Assembly: GCA_013076295.1 (NCBI GenBank)
Contig: RQOL01000468.1
Location: 163,884-227,883 of the forward strand
Source: Sanderia malayensis
Lineage: Eukaryota; Cnidaria; Scyphozoa; Semaeostomeae; Pelagiidae
DNA length: 64,000 nucleotides
Reading direction: 5' to 3'
The translations under genes and the position numbers were made by a program. The stretch's first letter is position 1. Every line of letters starts with the position of its first letter. Shown here one piece after another: positions 58,025-64,000 of the stretch. The notes beneath the pieces were generated by a model. It was not told the DNA's origin, did not search any database, and was given only the letters and a program-made list of their open reading frames with translations.

Positions 58025-61000
58025 TGCAAGAAGCCTGGGCATTTCGCAAGAAATTGTTACAAAAAGAAATCTGATTTGAAAGGGAAGTCAGGACATGCAT
58101 CAGCCAATATTGCGACAACAATAGCAGAGTCAAAGTCGAAGTCGTTGTCGAACAAAATTGAAATACCACAGGCTGAGGAAATCGCTTTGACAGCTGGTGA
58201 CGTTCCAACCGGGAAAGACAATTGGTGGATTGATTCAGGTGCAACACAGCACATGACGTCTGACAAGAAACAGATGACAGATTATGTGGCGTTCAAGAAA
58301 CCGCTACAAGTAAGAATTGCTGACAACACCGTCCTGCATGCTTACGGAAAAGGAACCATATCATTGTTGGTTCATGACGGAAATGAAAAGTTGAATATGT
58401 CATTAAAGAGCGTTCTCTATGTACCCAAGATACGGAACAAGTTATTATCTCTGCCATCCATGACAGAGAAGGGCGTGGAGGTAGAATTTAAGGGCCAGTC
58501 ATGTAAAGTTGTCATCAATGACAAAGTCTATAATATTGGACACAAACATGGAAAACTGTATAAACTGAATTTAGAACCTGAAACTACCTGCTGTTATGCA
58601 TCAACTAAAGCAACTGATGATTTATCTTTATGGCACAACCGCTTTGGACACTTGGGATATGACAACCTGCAGATGTTGAGTGATAAATCTATGGTTGATG
58701 GAATAGAACATAAAGGGAAAACAGAAATGAATAAAGAATGCGAATCATGTGCATTTGGAAAGCAAAATCGTTCTCCATTTCCCAAGAAAAGCTCACATCG
58801 ATCTACACAACCTTTGGAGCTTATCCACAGTGACGTTTGCGGACCAATGAATGAACATTCAGTGGGAGGCTCAAAGTATTTTGTTACTTTTATAGACGAT
58901 TTCTCACGTTTCACAACCGTCTATATGATGAAGAATAAAAGCGAAGTTTTACAGAAATTTAAAGAGTTTGTTGCATTGAATGAGAATCTGACTGGACGAA
59001 GAGTAAAGAGATTGAGAGCTGATAATGGTGGGGAGTACAAATCTGATGATTTTGAGAAGTATTGCAAAGAAAGAGGAATACTACAAGAAGATACAATTCC
59101 CTACACGCCACAGCAAAATGGAGTTGCCGAGCGCATGAATAGAACAATCATGGAGACAGTGAGATCTATCATGCATCATACAAAGCTTCCAATGATGTTT
59201 TGGGCTGAGGCAGTCTCTACAGCAGTCTATATTAGAAATCGTTGCCCAACATCTGCCCTGAAGGAGAAGACTCCATATGAAAGCTGGCTCAAGGAGAAGC
59301 TAAGCGTAAAGCATCTCAGAGTATTTGGTTGCAATGCAATGGTACATATACCTGATGAGAAGAGGAGTAAACTTGACAAGAAATCAAGGAGATGTATTTC
59401 TGTTGGATATCCGACTGGAAGTAAAGGATACAAACTGTTTGACCCTGAAACAAGAAAGATGATTAGAAGTCGGGATGTCATCTTTATGGAGAATTCATTT
59501 GGTGATGATTCACTGAAGAAGGAAGATATTTCATATCAACTACTTCCTGATGACAAGGGAGGTGAAGTTACTATGGAAACGGGTCATGACAATGTTGAAG
59601 CAACAAACATTGAATTCAGAAATCAAGAGCAACAAGAAGAAAGAGAGATTGAACTCTCACAAAGGCAATCTCAGAGAGTCCGACAACCTCCAGAGAGATA
59701 TGGCATAATAACGGGAGATTGGTGGAATTATGCATCAATAGCAGTTTCAAACCATGATGAACCTCGAAATATTGCTGAAGCATTACAAGGTAGTGATGCT
59801 ACATTGTGGAGAGAAGCACTTGATAGTGAATATAAATCATTAATGAAGAATGATACATGGAAGCTGGTCGAACTACCTGAAGGAAAAAATCTTGTTGGCT
59901 CTAAATGGTTGTTCAAAATAAAGCATAATGCCGATGGAAGTATCAGCAGATACAAAAGTCGTTTGGTTGCTCAAGGATATACTCAAGAAGCAGGTGAAGA
60001 TTACGATGAAATCTTTGCACCGGTAGCTAAATACAATTCAATACGTTCAGTCTTGGCAATTGCAAACAAATTTGACATGGATATTCACCAAATGGATGTC
60101 AAAACTGCATATTTGAATGGCTACCTGACAAACGATATATACATGAAGCAACCTGAAGGTTATGAAGATGAAGAGAGACCACATTTGGTATGCAAACTAC
60201 AGAAGAGCCTGTACGGTTTGAAACAATCTGCAAGGTGTTGGAATATCACCTTTGATAAGTATCTGAAGGAATCTGGATATGTACAAAATCCCGCTGATCC
60301 ATGTGTCTACTGCAAGAGTGACATTAAAAACGGCATGAAGCAATTGGTTATTGCAGCTGTTTATGTAGACGACATGATAATAGCGTCAAATAATGGTGGT
60401 TTGCTTTCAGCAGAAAAGGTTGAATTGAAGAAACGGTTTGAAATGGATGATCTTGGGGAGATCAATTATTGCCTTGGGATGTCTATCAAAAGAGATAGAA
60501 GAAATCGAGTCCTTACAATCAACCAAAACATGTATTTGAAGAATGTGCTAAAGAGATTTCAAATGCAGGATTGCAAGCCGATATCAACTCCTATGGATCC
60601 CAATGCAAAGTTTATGAAACTAACAAATGATGATGAAGCAGCCGACAAGAGAGAGTATCAAGCAATGATAGGATCTCTCACATACGCCTCGATCGCTACA
60701 CGACCAGACTTATCAGACGCAGTTGGAATTCTGAGTCAATTTATGAGTAATCCTGGACAACAACATGTAAAAGGAGTGAAGCGAGAACTACGCTACATCC
60801 AAGGGACGTTGGATTATGGACTACGTTTTGAAGATGGAGAATTTAAGCTTCAAGGATATTCGGACGCTGATTGGGCAGGTGATATAAATACCAGAAAGTC
60901 CACATCCGGATACGTATTTAGATTAGGAAAGGCTACCATATCGAGGAAATCAAAGAAGCAACTGGTAGTCGCCCTTTCATCAACTGAAGCCGAGTATGTT

Positions 61001-61318
61001 GCCCTGTGTGCGGCAACGCAAGAAGCAATTTGGTTAAGAAGATTGCTGGGGAGCTTGGACATAAATCAAGATCAAGCTACACAACTATATGAAGATAACC
61101 AAGGAGCAATAGCTCTGTCAAGAAACCCCAACAGTCACAGTAGAACCAAGCACATAGAAATCAAGTATCACTACGTGAGAGATGTTGTAGACAACAGAGA
61201 GATTCAACTAATATATTGTCCTACCGAGAAAATGATCGCCGATATCATGACAAAGCCATTACCCAGACCAAAGTTCGAAGAAATGCGATCATTGATTGGA
61301 GTTGAACAATTACTTTAA
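58025..61318 (+). CDS. Copia pol: zinc-knuckle remainder, protease, integrase, RT, RNase H
   Basis: Open without stops to TAA 61318. Residue numbers count from 57935, where the open frame begins inside ISL2EU. The rest of the zinc knuckle opens the Copia part. Protease WWIDSGATQHMT is at about 97. Integrase HHCC (WHNRFGHLG...CESCAFGK) is at ~232, with catalytic HSDVCGP (~297), RADNGGEY (~361) and GVAERMNRT (~396). The RT begins LWREALDSEYKSLMKNDTW (~624), with active site AAVYVDDMII (~809). RNase H has YSDADWAGD (~975), LSSTEAEYVAL and EDNQGAIALSRN. The reading frame continues exactly from the gag side if ISL2EU and one AT are ignored, so this Copia copy was probably intact when ISL2EU landed. 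Confidence 0.92.
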   Translation, partial: CKKPGHFARNCYKKKSDLKGKSGHASANIATTIAESKSKSLSNKIEIPQAEEIALTAGDVPTGKDNWWIDSGATQHMTSDKKQMTDYVAFKKPLQVRIADNTVLHAYGKGTISLLVHDGNEKLNMSLKSVLYVPKIRNKLLSLPSMTEKGVEVEFKGQSCKVVINDKVYNIGHKHGKLYKLNLEPETTCCYASTKATDDLSLWHNRFGHLGYDNLQMLSDKSMVDGIEHKGKTEMNKECESCAFGKQNRSPFPKKSSHRSTQPLELIHSDVCGPMNEHSVGGSKYFVTFIDDFSRFTTVYMMKNKSEVLQKFKEFVALNENLTGRRVKRLRADNGGEYKSDDFEKYCKERGILQEDTIPYTPQQNGVAERMNRTIMETVRSIMHHTKLPMMFWAEAVSTAVYIRNRCPTSALKEKTPYESWLKEKLSVKHLRVFGCNAMVHIPDEKRSKLDKKSRRCISVGYPTGSKGYKLFDPETRKMIRSRDVIFMENSFGDDSLKKEDISYQLLPDDKGGEVTMETGHDNVEATNIEFRNQEQQEEREIELSQRQSQRVRQPPERYGIITGDWWNYASIAVSNHDEPRNIAEALQGSDATLWREALDSEYKSLMKNDTWKLVELPEGKNLVGSKWLFKIKHNADGSISRYKSRLVAQGYTQEAGEDYDEIFAPVAKYNSIRSVLAIANKFDMDIHQMDVKTAYLNGYLTNDIYMKQPEGYEDEERPHLVCKLQKSLYGLKQSARCWNITFDKYLKESGYVQNPADPCVYCKSDIKNGMKQLVIAAVYVDDMIIASNNGGLLSAEKVELKKRFEMDDLGEINYCLGMSIKRDRRNRVLTINQNMYLKNVLKRFQMQDCKPISTPMDPNAKFMKLTNDDEAADKREYQAMIGSLTYASIATRPDLSDAVGILSQFMSNPGQQHVKGVKRELRYIQGTLDYGLRFEDGEFKLQGYSDADWAGDINTRKSTSGYVFRLGKATISRKSKKQLVVALSSTEAEYVALCAATQEAIWLRRLLGSLDINQDQATQLYEDNQGAIALSRNPNSHSRTKHIEIKYHYVRDVVDNREIQLIYCPTEKMIADIMTKPLPRPKFEEMRSLIGVEQLL

Positions 61319-61369
61319 CTTTTCCATTTGCTGCTGCGTAGTTTAAATTTTATTCAAGTAATACTCGTC

Positions 61370-61378
61370 AAGTGGGAG
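61370..61378 (+). promoter_or_regulatory. Copia polypurine tract
   Basis: AAGTGGGAG immediately before the 3' LTR, the plus-strand primer site of LTR elements. Confidence 0.7.
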
Positions 61379-61573
61379 TGTTGGACATTATGGTGACTCG
61401 TATACTTTGATTGACATTATCATGCTGCGACCATGCTTAGATTACACAATCCTGAATATAACTTTTACTCTTCTACTTTTCGTTCGTTCGCTGATTGCTG
61501 GCTATACTGTCTTAAATACATATTTGATGATTGGATATCAATCTTGTTATATCTCGAATACACCCTGCTAATA
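61379..61573 (+). repeat. Copia 3' LTR
   Basis: 195 bp, about 98% identical by eye to the 5' LTR; followed by GTCGC. Confidence 0.9.
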
Positions 61574-61631
61574 GTCGCTTGCCAGGGGGGAGGATTCGAC
61601 CTCCCACCTTTACTTTCTATAGAAATGTTGC

Positions 61632-63187
61632 GTCGTTGTATTTATTGTAAGGTATGTATTGTAGGGTATGTATTGTAGGGTATGTTATGTAAGGTGTGTA
61701 TTGTAGGGTATGTATGGTAGGGTATGTATTGTAGGGTATGTATTGTAGGGTATGTATTCCAGGGTATGTATTGTAAAGTATGTATTGTAGGGTATGTATT
61801 GTACGGTATGTATTGTAGGGTATGTATTGTAGGGTATGTATTGTAGGGTATGTTATGTAAGGTATCTATTGTAGGGTATGTATTGTAGGGTATGTATTGT
61901 GGGGTATGTATGCTAGGGTATTTATTGTAGGGTATGTATTGTAAGGTATGTATTGTAGGGTATGTATTGTAGGGTATGTATTGTGGGTATATATGGTAGG
62001 GTATGTATTGTAGGGTATGTATTGTAGGGTATGTATTGTAAGGTATGTATTGTAGGGTATGTATTGTAAGGTATGTATTGTAGGGTATGTATTGTAGGGT
62101 ATTTATTGTAGGGTATGTATTGTAAGGTATGTATTGTAGGGTATGTATTGTAAGGTATGTATTGTAGGTATGTATTGTAGGGTATGTATTGTAAGGTATG
62201 TATTGTAGGTATGTATTGTAGGGTATGTATTGTAGGGTATGTATTGTAGGGTATGTATTGTAAGGTATGTATTGTAGGGTACGTATTGTAAGGTAGGTAT
62301 TGTAAGGTATGTATTGTAGGGTATGTATTGTAGGGTATGTATGTAGGGTATGTATGTAGGGTATTATTGTAGGGTATGCATTGTAAGGTATGTATTGTAG
62401 GGTATGTATTGTAAGGTATGTATTGTAGGTATTGTATTGTAGGGTATGTATTGTAAGTATGTATTGTAGGGTATGTATGGTAGGGTATGTATGGTAGGGT
62501 ATTTATTGTAGGGTATGCATTGTAAGGTATGTATTGTAGGTTATGTAATGTAAGGTATGTATTGTAGGGTATGTATTGTAGGGTATGTATTGTAAGGTAT
62601 GTATTGTAGGGTACATATTGTAAGGTAGGTATTATAGGGTATGTATTGTAGGGTATGTATTGTAGGATATGTATGGTAGGGTATTTAATGTAGGGTATGT
62701 ATTGTAGGGTATGTATTGTAGGGTATGTATTGTAAGGTATGTATTGTCGGGTAGGTATTGTAGGGTAGTATTGTAGGGTATGTATGTAGGGTATTGTAGG
62801 GTATGCATTGTAAGGTATGTATTGTAGGGTATGTATTGTAGGATATGTATGGTAGGGTATTTAATGTAGGGTATGTATTGTAGGGTATGTATTGTAGGGT
62901 ATGTATTGTAGGGTATGTATTGTAAGGTATGTATTGTAGGGTATGTATTGTAGGGTAGGTATTGTAGGGTATGTATTGTAGGGTATGTATTATAAGGTAT
63001 GTATTGTAGGGAATGTATTGTAGGGTATGTATTGTAAGGTATGTATTGTAAGGTATGTGTGTAGGGTATGTATTGTAGGGTATGTATTGTAGGGTATGTA
63101 ATGTAAGGTATGTATTGTAGGGAATGTATTGTAGGGTATATATTGTAGTGTATGTTTTGAAGGGTAGGTATGTATGTATGTATGTAT
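61632..63187 (+). repeat. Large 14-bp satellite block in copy B
   Basis: Roughly 110 units of TA(G/A)GGTATGTATTG. TAAGG variants and 12-13-base units are interspersed, and higher-order repeats are visible (a ~180-bp stretch ending GGATATGTATGGTAGGG recurs near 62660 and 62850). It ends in (GTAT)n before the 3' module. Much less uniform than the block in copy A. Confidence 0.95.
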
Positions 63188-63294
63188 GGGCATGAGCAGG
63201 AGCGAATGCAACGCGTGAAGCGCGCCAACCACATTAAACTTTTGTTGCTGGAGGGGCTCCGGGGAGGGAGCGTAGCGACCGGGCCCCCGGTTAG

Positions 63295-64000
63295 TCTCTT
63301 ATATAATAAAATTGTACATCACGTGACCGGCCGACTGTGAACAATGGGCTATTGTTTGGTGAACAATCGACGTTCGACCGAACAATGGGATCAAAGGAGC
63401 GGGCGTTGCCAGTCAAAAGCTTATTTTCTGGGGCTCAATAAGGGTGCAAATTGGTATGGAAATGATCGCTGCGTTGTGCTGATGAAACTAAAGCTTTCCG
63501 CTAATTTCTAACCCCAGCGGTTCGGGAATTATGGCCCATTTTGTGTTCCGACCTTCTAGAAAGTTCCGAGGACCGAGTTAATGAGATGCAAAACGAGCAG
63601 GGAGAAGCACGTGTTTTTTTAGTTGAATGGGCGGCAAGTTGCTCGGGTTTAAACGTGAATACGTGCGGAAATCAATTGTAAAGACGTGTCAATTGTTGTC
63701 AAGACCTGTGGAGACAATTGGTGAACAATTATTTCAAGGTATTTCCTTTATTCAATTGTTTTTGGCTTTAAATAGCACGAGTTTTGTTTTGTTTCAAGTC
63801 ACGTTTTTCTTTCGGCTCGAGGGCCTAATCAAAACACGAAGACAACTTTGATTTTCTTGGGTCGTTCTCGGCCGATTTTCTCCATTTAAACTTTCGATAA
63901 CTGTTTATTTACACGAGAACTAAAGTTATCTGGGGTTGTTCTTTTTGTTTTCCTGATTTTCTAATGTTTTTGGACAGTTTTTAGGCCGAGATTGGGTTTT
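63295..64000 (+). mobile_element. Helitron-like copy C (runs off the right edge)
   Basis: Starts TCTCTTATATAATAAAATTG immediately after TTAG of copy B. The body matches copies A and B (shared ATGGCCCATTTTGTGTTCCG and CAATTGTTGTCA(G/A)GACCTGTG). Cut by the window end. Confidence 0.65.

Larger units (their letters stand above)
52254..61573 (+). mobile_element. Copia (Ty1/copia) LTR retrotransposon, interrupted by ISL2EU
   Basis: Two 195-bp LTRs (52254-52448 and 61379-61573; about four differences) with target duplicate GTCGC. The primer site directly after the 5' LTR matches the anticodon arm of initiator tRNA-Met; the polypurine tract AAGTGGGAG lies just before the 3' LTR. The gag-pol frame is continuous apart from the 4.7 kb DNA transposon at 53275-58022. 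Confidence 0.95.
50851..63294 (+). mobile_element. Helitron-like copy B, split by a Copia element
   Basis: The 5' start is TCTCTTATATACTATTC; the body at 50851-52253 matches copy A for about 1 kb and then extends further. It is interrupted by Copia (TSD GTCGC at 52249-52253 and 61574-61578), resumes at 61579, runs through a ~1.5 kb satellite, and ends in the 3' hairpin module 63188-63294 (GGGGCTCCGG / CCGGGCCCC, then CGGTTAG). Without the insertion the unit is about 3.1 kb. Confidence 0.65.

Noticed and set aside
61632..63187. CRISPR array or telomere repeat
   Set aside because: There are no spacers; the unit is a continuous 14-mer. It contains TAGGG but is not a telomeric hexamer and lies inside transposon units.

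Overview
The window is metazoan nuclear DNA: AT-rich, with spliced genes (GT-AG introns whose phases match), no bacterial-style operons, and the transposon mix of an invertebrate such as a cnidarian, sponge or mollusc. The exact lineage cannot be fixed from the sequence. Almost everything recognisable is a mobile element or its remains, and several elements sit inside one another with readable target-site duplications (TSDs).

Layout. 1-4.3 kb: minus-strand spliced gene with open frames, encoding cysteine-rich modules of the KDZ-transposase-associated type, with a palindromic TA-flanked MITE in one intron and a degenerate tRNA-like SINE in another. 5.1-9.7 kb: CR1/L2-like LINE with ORF1 and ORF2, both with a nonsense codon. 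10.4-11.2 kb: protein kinase with a late frameshift. 14.6-16.6 kb: broken THAP/DDE gene. 17.0-20.8 kb: PIF/Harbinger element with ~270 bp inverted repeats, TSD TTG and two decayed convergent genes. 21.2-23.1 kb: hAT fossil. 23.1-25.5 kb: small repeats, an OTU-protease fragment and a minisatellite.

From 25.8 kb to the end a Helitron/Helentron-like repeat family recurs. Its units have a TC-start 5' end (usually TCTCT..TATA), a body, an internal 14-bp satellite (TAGGGTATGTATTG)n, and a GC-rich 3' hairpin just before CTAG/TTAG/CTGG. At three places (29563/29564, 50850/50851, 63294/63295) one unit's 3' end abuts the next unit's 5' end with no spacer. Other elements are lodged in these units: a pol-less Gypsy-type LTR element (25950-29218, TSD AGTA) in a satellite block, and a Copia element (52254-61573, TSD GTCGC) between body and satellite. 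The Copia element is itself split inside its gag zinc knuckle by a 4.7 kb ISL2EU DNA transposon (53275-58022, TSD AT) encoding a THAP-DDE transposase and a SAP-SWIM-YqaJ-PHD protein.

35.5-43.9 kb holds an eight-exon Rep/PIF1 Helitron gene with two in-frame stops; its seventh intron contains a Penelope-like element with an inverted copy of its own 3' end. 44-50.7 kb is sparse and contains a candidate unrecognised spliced gene (47706-48367).

The most informative structures are the head-to-tail Helitron-like junctions and the triple nest Helitron-like unit > Copia > ISL2EU.
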